Both the position numbers and the translations under genes were made by a program. Shown one piece after another: positions 14,554 through 21,695 of a DNA stretch of 26,209 nt. The stretch lies in assembly GCA_035632095.1 (NCBI GenBank), contig DASQHM010000148.1:1-26209 (forward strand), written 5' to 3'. This DNA comes from DASQHM01 sp035632095 (GTDB lineage Bacteria; Pseudomonadota; Alphaproteobacteria; Ferrovibrionales; Ferrovibrionaceae). The notes beneath the pieces were generated by a model that did not search any database, was not told the origin of the DNA, and saw nothing but the letters and a program-made list of their open reading frames with translations. The stretch's first letter is position 1, and the number at the start of each line of letters is the position of its first letter.

Positions 14554-16113
14554 ATGCCGCGGCGTAAGAGCTTCTACATCACATCGCCGATCTATTACGT
14601 CAACGACAAGCCGCATATCGGGCACGCGTACACGATGATTGCCTGCGATGTCCTATCCCGGTTCAAGCGCCTCGACGGCTACGACGTCATGTTCCTGACC
14701 GGGACCGACGAACACGGCCAGAAGGTCGAGATTTCGGCGGTCGCGGCCGGCAAGGATCCGAAGACGTTCTGCGACGAGGTTTCGCAGAGTTTCCGTGCGC
14801 TCGCGAGCGCGCTCAACTGCGCCAACGACGATTTCATCCGCACCACCGAGCCGCGCCACCATCTGGCTTGCCAGGCCTTGTGGCAGGCGATGGTGAACAA
14901 CGGCGATATCTATCTCGGCCATTACGAGGGTTGGTACGCCGTTCGCGATGAAGCCTTCTACGGCCAGGAAGAGCTCACCAAAGGGCCGGACGGAAAATTC
15001 ATTGCGCCCTCTGGCGCGCCGGTCGAATGGGTGAAGGAGCCGAGCTACTTCTTCCGTCTTTCGGCGTGGCGCGAGCGGCTTCTGGAACACTATGAGAAGC
15101 ATCCAGAATTCATCCGGCCCGAATCCCGGCGTAACGAAGTGATCAGCTTCGTGAAGGGCGATTTGCGCGACCTCTCCGTATCGCGCACGAGCTTCACCTG
15201 GGGTGTGCCGGTGCCGAACGATCCGGCGCACATCATGTATGTCTGGCTGGACGCGCTGATCAACTACATCACGGCGGTCGGCTATCCGGACCAGCGCGCC
15301 AACCTGTACCAGCGGTTCTGGCCCGCGACTTTGCACCTTGTGGGCAAGGACATCTTGCGGTTCCACGCCGTCTATTGGCCGGCGTTCCTGATGTCGGCCG
15401 GCGTGGCGCCGCCGCTGCGTGTCTTCGCGCACGGCTGGTGGACGGTCGAAGGTCAGAAGATGTCGAAGTCGCTCGGCAACGCCATCGATCCGCATTCGAT
15501 CATCGCGACGTTCGGGCTGGACCAGATGCGCTATTTCCTGATGCGCGAAGTGCCGTTCGGCAACGACGGCGACTTTTCGCGGCGCGCCTTGGCCAATCGC
15601 ATCAATGCCGATCTCGCCAACGACTTCGGCAATCTGGTGCAGCGGGTGCTGTCCATGATCAACAAGAACTGCGACGCGGCGCTGCCGAAGCCGGGAAAGT
15701 ATTTTCAGCCAGACGACGATCTCCTGGCGCGCTCGCTCCTGTTGCTTGAAGACGTACGCAAGGACTTCGACGCGCAGGCGATCCACGTGGGGCTGACGCG
15801 CATATGGGAGATCGTCGGCCAGGCCAACCGGTACGTGGACGAAATGGCTCCCTGGGCCTTGCGCAAGACCGATCCGGCGCGCATGCAGACCGTGCTCTAC
15901 GTACTGGCCGAGGTGATCCGGCGGCTGGCAATCCTGGTGCAGCCGGTGATGCCTGGCTCCGCCGCGAAGATACTCGACCAACTTGCCGTGCCGGCCGACC
16001 GGCGCGATTTCAGCCACATCCACATCGTGGCCGAGCTTGTGCCGGGTACGCCATTGCCGAAGCCGACCGGCGTGTTTCCCCGGTTCGTCGAGGAGGCGCA
16101 AGCGGCAGGCTGA
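14554..16113 (+). CDS. metG: Methionyl-tRNA synthetase
   Basis: This 519-residue class I synthetase charges tRNA-Met in the cytoplasm. The HIGH motif is in KPHIGHAYT (about residues 20-28) and KMSKS is at residues 302-306. The CP domain contains WYAVRDEAFYGQEEL without the cysteine knuckles of zinc-containing MetRS, so this is the zinc-free type. It has no C-terminal EMAP/Trbp111 dimerisation domain and ends soon after the anticodon-binding helix bundle. AGGAGA (14543-14548) lies 5 bases before the ATG, the best Shine-Dalgarno in this operon. The stop overlaps the tatD start as TGATG. Confidence 0.97.
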   Translation: MPRRKSFYITSPIYYVNDKPHIGHAYTMIACDVLSRFKRLDGYDVMFLTGTDEHGQKVEISAVAAGKDPKTFCDEVSQSFRALASALNCANDDFIRTTEPRHHLACQALWQAMVNNGDIYLGHYEGWYAVRDEAFYGQEELTKGPDGKFIAPSGAPVEWVKEPSYFFRLSAWRERLLEHYEKHPEFIRPESRRNEVISFVKGDLRDLSVSRTSFTWGVPVPNDPAHIMYVWLDALINYITAVGYPDQRANLYQRFWPATLHLVGKDILRFHAVYWPAFLMSAGVAPPLRVFAHGWWTVEGQKMSKSLGNAIDPHSIIATFGLDQMRYFLMREVPFGNDGDFSRRALANRINADLANDFGNLVQRVLSMINKNCDAALPKPGKYFQPDDDLLARSLLLLEDVRKDFDAQAIHVGLTRIWEIVGQANRYVDEMAPWALRKTDPARMQTVLYVLAEVIRRLAILVQPVMPGSAAKILDQLAVPADRRDFSHIHIVAELVPGTPLPKPTGVFPRFVEEAQAAG

Positions 16114-16916
16114 TGCTGGTCGACAGTCATTGCCATCTGGATTTCCCGGATTTCGCCGACGAACTCGAAGAGGTGTTGGCGCGCGCGAGCGCGGCGGGCG
16201 TCGGCGCCATGGTCACGATCTGCACGCACTTGAGCCGCTTCGAGCAGGTGAGGGCGTTGGCGGAGCGCCATCCGCAGATATTCTGCTCGGTCGGCGTTCA
16301 CCCCCATGAGGCCGCCTCGGAAACCGTGGACACGGCGCGGCTGGTCGAACTGGCGCGGCATCCGAAGGTGGTCGGAATCGGCGAAACCGGTCTCGACTAC
16401 TACTATGAACACAGCCCGCGCGACCGGCAGCAGGCATGCTTCAAATCGCATATCAAGGCGGCCCAGGCGACGGGCCTGCCGCTGATCGTGCATACGCGCG
16501 ATGCGGACGCCGACACGGCGGCAATGCTGACGGAAGCGCGCGCCGAAGCGCCGTTGAGCGGCGTGATCCATTGCTTCAGCGCCGGGGCACGGCTTGCGGA
16601 AGTGGCATTGGGTCTCGGCTTCTATATTTCGCTGAGCGGCATTGTGACGTTCAAGAAGGCGGCGGAATTGCGCGAGACCGCGAAACATCTGCCGCTGGAG
16701 CGGTTGCTGGTGGAAACCGACGCGCCGTATCTGGCGCCGGTGCCGAAGCGCGGCAAGCGCAACGAGCCGGCCTTCGTGGCGCATACGGCGGCGGAAGTGG
16801 CGGCGCTCAAAGGCGTTCCGGCGGACGCGATCGCAGAAGCCACCACGGCAAATTTTTTCCGTCTGTTCGCGAAGGCGCGAATTCCCGCGAGCCCGGCGCC
16901 GGCAAAGGTGAATTGA
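16113..16916 (+). CDS. tatD: TatD-family metal-dependent hydrolase
   Basis: The 267-residue amidohydrolase-fold protein starts MLVDSHCHLDF, with His6 and His8 as metal ligands. It continues with VGVHPHE, the metal-bridging Glu of GIGETGLDYYYE, VHTRDADADT, IHCFSAG and LVETDAPYLAP. TatD proteins are metal-dependent DNases/exonucleases linked to DNA repair or turnover; the exact substrate varies. ATG 16113 overlaps the metG stop by one base. The frame is open further upstream, but that part lies inside metG. The metG-tatD-MBL order is common in proteobacteria. Confidence 0.94.
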   Translation: MLVDSHCHLDFPDFADELEEVLARASAAGVGAMVTICTHLSRFEQVRALAERHPQIFCSVGVHPHEAASETVDTARLVELARHPKVVGIGETGLDYYYEHSPRDRQQACFKSHIKAAQATGLPLIVHTRDADADTAAMLTEARAEAPLSGVIHCFSAGARLAEVALGLGFYISLSGIVTFKKAAELRETAKHLPLERLLVETDAPYLAPVPKRGKRNEPAFVAHTAAEVAALKGVPADAIAEATTANFFRLFAKARIPASPAPAKVN

Positions 16917-17683
16917 TGCGCGTCACGATCCTCGGCTGCGGCACCTCGGCCGGCGTGCCGCGCGTCGGGAACGATTGGGGCGCCTGCGATCCGGACGAAC
17001 CGAAGAACCGGCGCCGGCGTTGTTCGATCCTGGTGCAGGAAGGCCGCACGACGGTCCTGGTCGACACCTCGCCGGACCTGCGCGAGCAGCTTCTCGACGC
17101 CAAGGTGACCAAGCTCGACGGCGTGCTGTGGACCCATGATCACGCCGACCAGTGCCATGGCATCGACGATTTGCGGCCGCTGTGGCTGCATGCCGGCGGC
17201 AAGCTGCTCGACGCCTGGACCAACCGGCAGACCATGGACGTGCTGATGCAGCGGTTCGGGTACTGCTTCCGCCAGGCGCCCGGCAGCATGTATCCGCCGA
17301 TCCTGCGCGGCCATGAATTGCACAGGTCGCTCGACATCGGCGAACTGCGCGGCATCGAGGCGATCGAGCAGGATCATGGGTTCGGCGTGGTGTCGCTGGG
17401 ATTCCGTTTCGGTCGCTTTGCATACTCGAACGACGTGGTGGAGCTGGACGAGGCGGCCTTTACGGCGCTCGCCGGCATCGAGGTCTGGCTGGTGGACGCC
17501 ATGCGCTACAAGCCGCATCCGACCCATACGCATGTGGAGCGCACGCTGGAATGGATCGCGCGGGTGAAGCCGAAGCGCGCCATCCTGACCAACATGCACA
17601 TCGACCTGGATTACCAGACGCTGCGGCGGGAGCTGCCGCCCGGGGTTGAGCCGGCGTATGACGGGATGCAGATCGATCTGTAA
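16916..17683 (+). CDS. Metallo-beta-lactamase fold hydrolase, PhnP-like
   Basis: The 255-residue protein has the MBL metal-binding motif HDHADQCHG (about residues 72-80). The N-terminus is ILGCGTSAGVPRVG, typical of the PhnP/phosphodiesterase branch, and a late His lies in LTNMHIDLDY. PhnP hydrolyses cyclic ribose phosphodiesters. Homologues next to tatD and metG are usually annotated only as MBL hydrolases, so the substrate here is open. The ATG overlaps the tatD stop as TGATG, making it the last gene of the tmk-holB-metG-tatD operon. A 91-base gap with promoter-like sequence follows. Confidence 0.9.
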   Translation: MRVTILGCGTSAGVPRVGNDWGACDPDEPKNRRRRCSILVQEGRTTVLVDTSPDLREQLLDAKVTKLDGVLWTHDHADQCHGIDDLRPLWLHAGGKLLDAWTNRQTMDVLMQRFGYCFRQAPGSMYPPILRGHELHRSLDIGELRGIEAIEQDHGFGVVSLGFRFGRFAYSNDVVELDEAAFTALAGIEVWLVDAMRYKPHPTHTHVERTLEWIARVKPKRAILTNMHIDLDYQTLRRELPPGVEPAYDGMQIDL

Positions 17684-17697
17684 GGCTCTAGCAGGCT

Positions 17698-17727
17698 TTG
17701 GGAAGATCTAATTGTACATAATATACA
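17698..17727 (+). promoter_or_regulatory. Candidate promoter of mazG
   Basis: TTGGGA (17698-17703), an 18-base spacer and TATACA (17722-17727) lie in a markedly AT-rich patch, unusual in this GC-rich window. A shorter pairing with TAATAT (17719-17724) is also possible. The leader to the mazG ATG would be about 40 bases and contains AAGGAG (17763-17768), 6 bases before the start. Confidence 0.4.
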
Positions 17728-17732
17728 TTATG
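17717..17732. promoter_or_regulatory. Palindrome overlapping the mazG -10 region
   Basis: CATAAT (17717-17722), a 4-base spacer ATAC and ATTATG (17727-17732) form a perfect 6+6 inverted repeat over the candidate -10 box. The position suits a repressor operator. It is also AT-rich enough to be chance plus promoter composition. Confidence 0.35.
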
Positions 17733-17774
17733 CGATGTGACGCCGCGAGATAAGCAAAGGCCAAGGAGCAGTCC

Positions 17775-18623
17775 ATGACCACTCGCCTCGTGCTTGGATA
17801 CGCCGCCGGCGCTGCCGCCGACCGTGGTGAAACAGTGCGCCTGTTGGAGATCATGCGCCGCCTGCGCGATCCCGAACGCGGCTGCCCGTGGGACCGCGAA
17901 CAGAGCTTCGCCACCATCGCGCCCTATACCATCGAGGAAGCCTATGAAGTCGCCGACGCCATCGAGCGTGACGACATGGCATCGCTCAAGGACGAGCTTG
18001 GCGACCTGCTCTTCCAGGTGGTCTTTCACGCGCAGATGGCGGCCGAGGCCGGCGCGTTCGACTTTGCCGACGTGGCGGCAAATCTGTCCGACAAGATGGA
18101 ACGCCGCCACCCGCACGTGTTCGGGGCCGATCACGTACCATCGGCGGACGCGCAAGCCCAGGCCTGGGAGGCCCACAAGGCCGCCGAGCGCATCGCTCGC
18201 GCCGGCAGCGAAGACCGCGCCGCGGGTGTTCTCGACGGCATAGCGCTCGGCATGCCGGCGCTGTCGCGAGCCATCAAGCTGCAGAACCGTGCAGCCCGCG
18301 TTGGGTTCGATTGGCCGAGCCTGGCGCCGGTTCTCGACAAGCTGGATGAGGAGCTCAGCGAGTTGCGCGCTGAACTGGCGCAAGGCCAGACCGGGCGCCT
18401 CGAAGACGAGCTTGGCGACGTGCTGTTCGTGCTCGCCAATATCGCGCGCCACATGAAGATCGATCCGGAAGCGGCACTCCGGAAATGCAATGGCAAATTC
18501 GAGCGGCGCTTCCGCCGAATCGAACAACACCTTGCCAATCAAGGGAAAACGCCCGCCGAGTCGAGTCTTGCCGAGATGGACGAACTATGGGACCGGGCGA
18601 AGGCCGAAGAGCGCGGTCGTTAA
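17775..18623 (+). CDS. mazG: Nucleoside triphosphate pyrophosphohydrolase MazG
   Basis: The 282-residue protein has two MazG all-alpha NTP-PPase domains. The first has CPWDREQSF, TIEEAYEVADAIE and LKDELGDLLFQVVFHAQMA, supplying the E-x-x-E and E-x-x-D magnesium ligands (about residues 35-90). The second carries LDEELSELRAEL and LEDELGDVLFVLANIARHM (about 190-225). MazG hydrolyses NTPs and dNTPs to NMP and pyrophosphate, cleaning damaged nucleotides and affecting ppGpp levels. AAGGAG at 17763-17768 fixes the ATG. Its stop overlaps the stop of the opposite-strand phosphatase gene by 4 bases, leaving no room for a separate terminator. Confidence 0.95.
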   Translation: MTTRLVLGYAAGAAADRGETVRLLEIMRRLRDPERGCPWDREQSFATIAPYTIEEAYEVADAIERDDMASLKDELGDLLFQVVFHAQMAAEAGAFDFADVAANLSDKMERRHPHVFGADHVPSADAQAQAWEAHKAAERIARAGSEDRAAGVLDGIALGMPALSRAIKLQNRAARVGFDWPSLAPVLDKLDEELSELRAELAQGQTGRLEDELGDVLFVLANIARHMKIDPEAALRKCNGKFERRFRRIEQHLANQGKTPAESSLAEMDELWDRAKAEERGR

Positions 18624-19435
18624 GGCCTGAAGAAGCACTCCCGCACCATCTCCCAGTGCTCGCGGTCGGGCGCCACCAGGAGGGGCTCGCCGGCGACAGG
18701 ATCGCCCGGCCGATAACGCCGGCCATCGATGCGCGCGGCGAAACCGCCCGCCTCTTCCACCATCATAGCGCCCGGCGCATGGTCCCACGGCATGATGCGA
18801 TTGTAGATCGCGAAGTGCGAGCTGCCCTCGAGCATCGCCATGTATTCGTGCGCCGCGCAGCGCAGGATGAGCACCGAAGCGACGCGGTTGGCGCGCGCGC
18901 CGAGTTGCGCTGCCCGCTCGCGGGTGCCGCTCCGGATCGAGAGCGTGCCGTGCATTGCTGCGAGGTTGCGGGGTTTGACGGTGCTTGCGCGCCGCCCGTC
19001 CAACCATGCGCCGCCGCCCCGCTCCGCCATTGCCGTCCGGCCATGCACCGGGTCGTGGATCCAGGCCGCGCGCGTCTCGCCGGCGATCGCATAGGCGACC
19101 ATGCAGCCGAACATCGGCAGCCCGGTGGCGAAGTTGGTGGTTCCGTCGATCGGATCGACAATCCAGACCGGATCGGGTCCGCCGAGACGGTCCATGACGG
19201 TTTCATCGGCGCTAACGGCTTCCTCGCCGACGACCGTCGAGCCGGGCGCAAGCGCCTGCAGCCGCATGGCCAGCAAGCGCTCGGCCTCCGTGTCCGCCAC
19301 GGTGGCAAGATCGTGCGGTCCGGTCTTCTCGCTCACGTCGGCGGCCGCGAGCTTGCGGAATCGCGGCATGATCGCCTCGGCCGCGACGTCGGCGATGATT
19401 GCGGCGACGCGCGCAATGTCGGGATGCTTCGTCAT
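18620..19435 (-). CDS. Inositol monophosphatase-family phosphatase
   Basis: The 271-residue protein has the lithium-sensitive phosphatase fold. Motifs include VGEEAV (metal-binding Glu), the hallmark DPIDGTTNF and the C-terminal WDHAPGAMMVEEAGG. Family members dephosphorylate inositol-1-phosphate, histidinol phosphate (HisN type), PAP/3'-phosphoadenosine compounds (CysQ) or FBP. The motif set does not separate these. A CysQ-like role would be attractive because PAPS sulfotransferases in the window produce PAP, but this is speculation. ATG at 19435 is chosen because the longer frame adds 18 residues without family similarity. It is the only convincing minus-strand gene in the window. Confidence 0.9.
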   Translation of the reverse strand: MTKHPDIARVAAIIADVAAEAIMPRFRKLAAADVSEKTGPHDLATVADTEAERLLAMRLQALAPGSTVVGEEAVSADETVMDRLGGPDPVWIVDPIDGTTNFATGLPMFGCMVAYAIAGETRAAWIHDPVHGRTAMAERGGGAWLDGRRASTVKPRNLAAMHGTLSIRSGTRERAAQLGARANRVASVLILRCAAHEYMAMLEGSSHFAIYNRIMPWDHAPGAMMVEEAGGFAARIDGRRYRPGDPVAGEPLLVAPDREHWEMVRECFFRP

Positions 19436-19461
19436 CTGCGCGGTCCCACCATGCAGCTTAA

Positions 19462-19530
19462 TTCGGCGCGGAGTAGACCCGAGCGGCAATCGCGGCGCAA
19501 GGCTTTAGCTTGACCGTGAGCCGCGCCGAA
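19462..19530. repeat. 10-bp inverted repeat in the divergent promoter region
   Basis: TTCGGCGCGG (19462-19471) and CCGCGCCGAA (19521-19530) are exact reverse complements separated by 49 bases. The left arm abuts the candidate -10 of the minus-strand gene and the right arm lies within the spacer of the plus-strand promoter. This is the layout expected of paired operators, although GC-rich arms arise by chance more easily. Confidence 0.4.
19472..19500 (-). promoter_or_regulatory. Candidate promoter of the phosphatase gene
   Basis: Read on the minus strand: TTGCGC (19500-19495), a 17-base spacer and TCTACT (19477-19472). The leader to the ATG at 19435 would be about 30 bases. Confidence 0.33.
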
Positions 19531-19538
19531 CTTACCAC
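19510..19538 (+). promoter_or_regulatory. Candidate promoter of the cyclotransferase-Nudix pair, leaderless
   Basis: TTGACC (19510-19515), a 17-base spacer and TACCAC (19533-19538) lie directly before ATG 19546. The -10 ends 8 bases before the ATG and no Shine-Dalgarno is present, so the message may be leaderless. Confidence 0.38.
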
Positions 19539-19545
19539 TGCCGCC

Positions 19546-19992
19546 ATGCGAATTTTCGTCTACGGCACGCTGCTCGACCCCGACGTGCTGCGCGCCGTGC
19601 TCGGGCGCAGGGTGCCGGCCGCACAGCGAAGCAAGGCGACATTGGCTGGCGTGCGCAGAGTACGGGCCGTCGGGCACCGCTACCCGATCCTGGTCCGCGC
19701 CCGCGGCCAAGCCGTCAGCGGCATGGTACTGGATGGTCTCGACGCCGCCGATGCCGCCCGCCTCCGCCACTACGAGAACGACGGCTATGCGCTGGTCCGC
19801 CGCCGCGTGGAACTCGGCGACGGCTCGATGATTTCCGCCCACGTATTCGTGCCCGTGCGCCGTCTCGCCGGGACCAACGAGGATTGGAATCTGGCGACAT
19901 GGCAGGGCCGCGGCAAACGCACCGCCCTCGCCGCCATTCGCGCCCATATGCGTGCCTTTCGATTGCAGAACCGGAGTACCCGCAAATCATGA
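19546..19992 (+). CDS. Gamma-glutamylcyclotransferase-like (AIG2/GGCT) protein
   Basis: The 148-residue protein has the GGCT fold signature at its N-terminus (MRIFVYGTLLDPDVL), followed by a glycine-rich segment (VSGMVLDGLDAADAARL) and the expected acidic residue region HYENDGY. GGCT-like enzymes cleave gamma-glutamyl amino acids or gamma-glutamylamines to 5-oxoproline. Bacterial members next to Nudix genes are uncharacterised. ATG 19546 is used because the fold begins there; a TTG (19510) and a GTG (19516) upstream would add residues without similarity and lie in the promoter. Its stop overlaps the Nudix start as ATGA. Confidence 0.85.
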   Translation: MRIFVYGTLLDPDVLRAVLGRRVPAAQRSKATLAGVRRVRAVGHRYPILVRARGQAVSGMVLDGLDAADAARLRHYENDGYALVRRRVELGDGSMISAHVFVPVRRLAGTNEDWNLATWQGRGKRTALAAIRAHMRAFRLQNRSTRKS

Positions 19993-20615
19993 GCATGAAC
20001 GCCAAAGACGATGTCGAAGTTCTGTCCCGCGACACGGTGTTCCAGGGCTTCTACGCCGTGGACCGCGTCAGGTTGCGTCACCGCGCCTTCGCCGGCGGCT
20101 GGGGCCGGCCGATCGTGCGCGAAGTGCTGCGCACCAAATCGGCCGTCGCGGTGCTGCCTTATGATCCAGTGCGCGACGTGGTCATTTTGGTGGAGGAATT
20201 CCGCGCCGGCCCGTTCGTCGCGGGCGACGCCGTATGCTGGCCCTATGCCGTGGTCGCCGGCATGGTCGAACCGGGCGAAGCGCTCGAGGACGTGGCGCGG
20301 CGGGAAGCGATGGAAGAAGCCGGCTGCCGGCTCGCGGGTCCGATCGAGCACATGTTCGACTATTACCCGAGCCCGGGTTGCTCCAGCGAGCGCGTAACCC
20401 TGTTCTGCGCCCAATGCAATTCATCGGGTCTCGGCGGGGTTCACGGCCTGCCCCAGGAAGGCGAAGATATTCGGGTGCTGCCCATGGTTTTCGACGACGC
20501 TTTGGACCTGCTGCGCCGCGGCGCGATCAAGGCAAGTCCGGCGATCATCGCCTTGCAATGGCTGGCGCTGAACCGCGCCGATTTGCGCCGCCGTTGGAGC
20601 TCGAAAGAGGCCTAG
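19989..20615 (+). CDS. Nudix hydrolase, ADP-ribose pyrophosphatase-like
   Basis: The 208-residue protein has a complete Nudix box at residues about 91-113, with GMVEPGE, then REAMEEAG (G-x5-E-x7-RE-x2-EE-x-G). The flanks (KSAVAVLPYDPVRD, VEEFRAGP, SPGCSSERVTLF) match the NudF/ADP-ribose pyrophosphatase branch, which cleaves ADP-ribose to AMP and ribose-5-phosphate. ATG 19989 overlaps the cyclotransferase stop by 4 bases (ATGA), indicating one transcript. The frame is open 35 codons upstream, but that part overlaps the cyclotransferase gene and has no family similarity. Confidence 0.9.
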   Translation: MSMNAKDDVEVLSRDTVFQGFYAVDRVRLRHRAFAGGWGRPIVREVLRTKSAVAVLPYDPVRDVVILVEEFRAGPFVAGDAVCWPYAVVAGMVEPGEALEDVARREAMEEAGCRLAGPIEHMFDYYPSPGCSSERVTLFCAQCNSSGLGGVHGLPQEGEDIRVLPMVFDDALDLLRRGAIKASPAIIALQWLALNRADLRRRWSSKEA

Positions 20616-20623
20616 CCCATTGC

Positions 20624-20652
20624 TTGCCCCCGCCTGCCAAGGCGGATATAGG
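20624..20652 (+). promoter_or_regulatory. Candidate promoter of cysK
   Basis: TTGCCC (20624-20629), a 17-base spacer and TATAGG (20647-20652) lie in the 65-base gap before cysK. A small hairpin, CCGCC (20630-20634) with GGCGG (20641-20645), fills the spacer. Confidence 0.38.
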
Positions 20653-20680
20653 TGAGTTTGGCTAGGTCCGGGTGCCCTGC

Positions 20681-21694
20681 ATGAATTTTCGCGACGGTTT
20701 CATTCCCAGCATCGGCAACACGCCGCTCATCCGCTTGAAGCACGCGTCCGAGGCGACCGGCTGCACCATTCTCGGCAAGGCGGAATTTCTCAATCCCGGC
20801 GGCTCGGTGAAGGACCGCGCGGCGCTCTACATCGTGCGCGACGCCGAGGAAAAGGGCCTGCTGCGTTCGGGCGGCGTGATCGTCGAGGGCACCGCGGGCA
20901 ACACGGGCATCGGCCTTGCCCTGGTCGGCAACGCGCTCGGCTACCGCACCGTCATCGTCATGCCGGAAACCCAGAGCCAGGAGAAGAAGGACATGCTGCG
21001 CCTGTGCGGCGCCGACCTTCGCCTGGTGCCGGCCGTCCCCTACAAGGATCCCAACAACTACGTGCGCTTTTCCGGCCGTCTCGCCGAGGAATTGGCGAAG
21101 ACCGAGAAGAACGGCGCCATTTGGGCCAACCAGTTCGACAATGTCGCCAACCGGCACGGCCACTTTATCAGCACGGGTCCGGAAATCTGGGAACAGACCG
21201 ACGGCAAGGTCGATGGTTTTGTCTCGGCGGTTGGCTCCGGCGGCACGCTGGCCGGCATCGGCATGTATTTGAAGGAACGCAATCCGAAAGTGCAGATCGC
21301 TCTGGCCGATCCGATGGGCGCGGCTCTCTACAGTTACTACAAGCACGGCGTCCTGAAGTCGGAGGGCAGCTCGATCACCGAAGGGATTGGCCAGGGCCGC
21401 ATCACCGCGAACCTCGAAGGCTTCACGCCGGACCACGCATTCCAGATCCCCGACGAAGAGGCGCTGCCGCTCATCTTCGACCTGCTGCAATACGAAGGGC
21501 TTTGCCTCGGCGGCTCCACCGGCATCAACGTCGCCGGCGCCATTCGCCTGGCCCGCGCGCTCGGACCGGGACACACCATCGTCACCATCCTGGCCGACGG
21601 CGGCAGCCGCTATCAAAGCAAGTTGTTCAATCCCGCGTTCCTGCGCACCAAGAAACTGCCCGTGCCCAAGTGGCTCGACGAGCCGGGCCACTGA
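20681..21694 (+). CDS. cysK: Cysteine synthase A (O-acetylserine sulfhydrylase)
   Basis: The 337-residue PLP enzyme of fold type II converts O-acetylserine and sulfide to cysteine. Lys44 in NPGGSVKDRAA is the PLP Schiff base. The substrate loop is EGTAGNTGIG, with Ala in place of the common Ser of TSGNTG, as in many alphaproteobacterial CysK. The phosphate-binding loop is VGSGGTLAG. ATG 20681 is chosen over GTG 20672, which would add only three residues. It is followed one base later by alaX, then by a sulfurtransferase, forming a cysteine and sulfur block. Confidence 0.94.
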   Translation: MNFRDGFIPSIGNTPLIRLKHASEATGCTILGKAEFLNPGGSVKDRAALYIVRDAEEKGLLRSGGVIVEGTAGNTGIGLALVGNALGYRTVIVMPETQSQEKKDMLRLCGADLRLVPAVPYKDPNNYVRFSGRLAEELAKTEKNGAIWANQFDNVANRHGHFISTGPEIWEQTDGKVDGFVSAVGSGGTLAGIGMYLKERNPKVQIALADPMGAALYSYYKHGVLKSEGSSITEGIGQGRITANLEGFTPDHAFQIPDEEALPLIFDLLQYEGLCLGGSTGINVAGAIRLARALGPGHTIVTILADGGSRYQSKLFNPAFLRTKKLPVPKWLDEPGH

Positions 21695-21695
21695 C

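Noticed and set aside
14653..16101. 482-codon minus-strand frame opposite metG
   Set aside because: metG is certain (HIGH and KMSKS motifs); the opposite frame has no family similarity.
16436..16915. N-terminal extension of the MBL hydrolase within tatD
   Set aside because: The MBL fold starts at ATG 16916; the extension is tatD in another frame.
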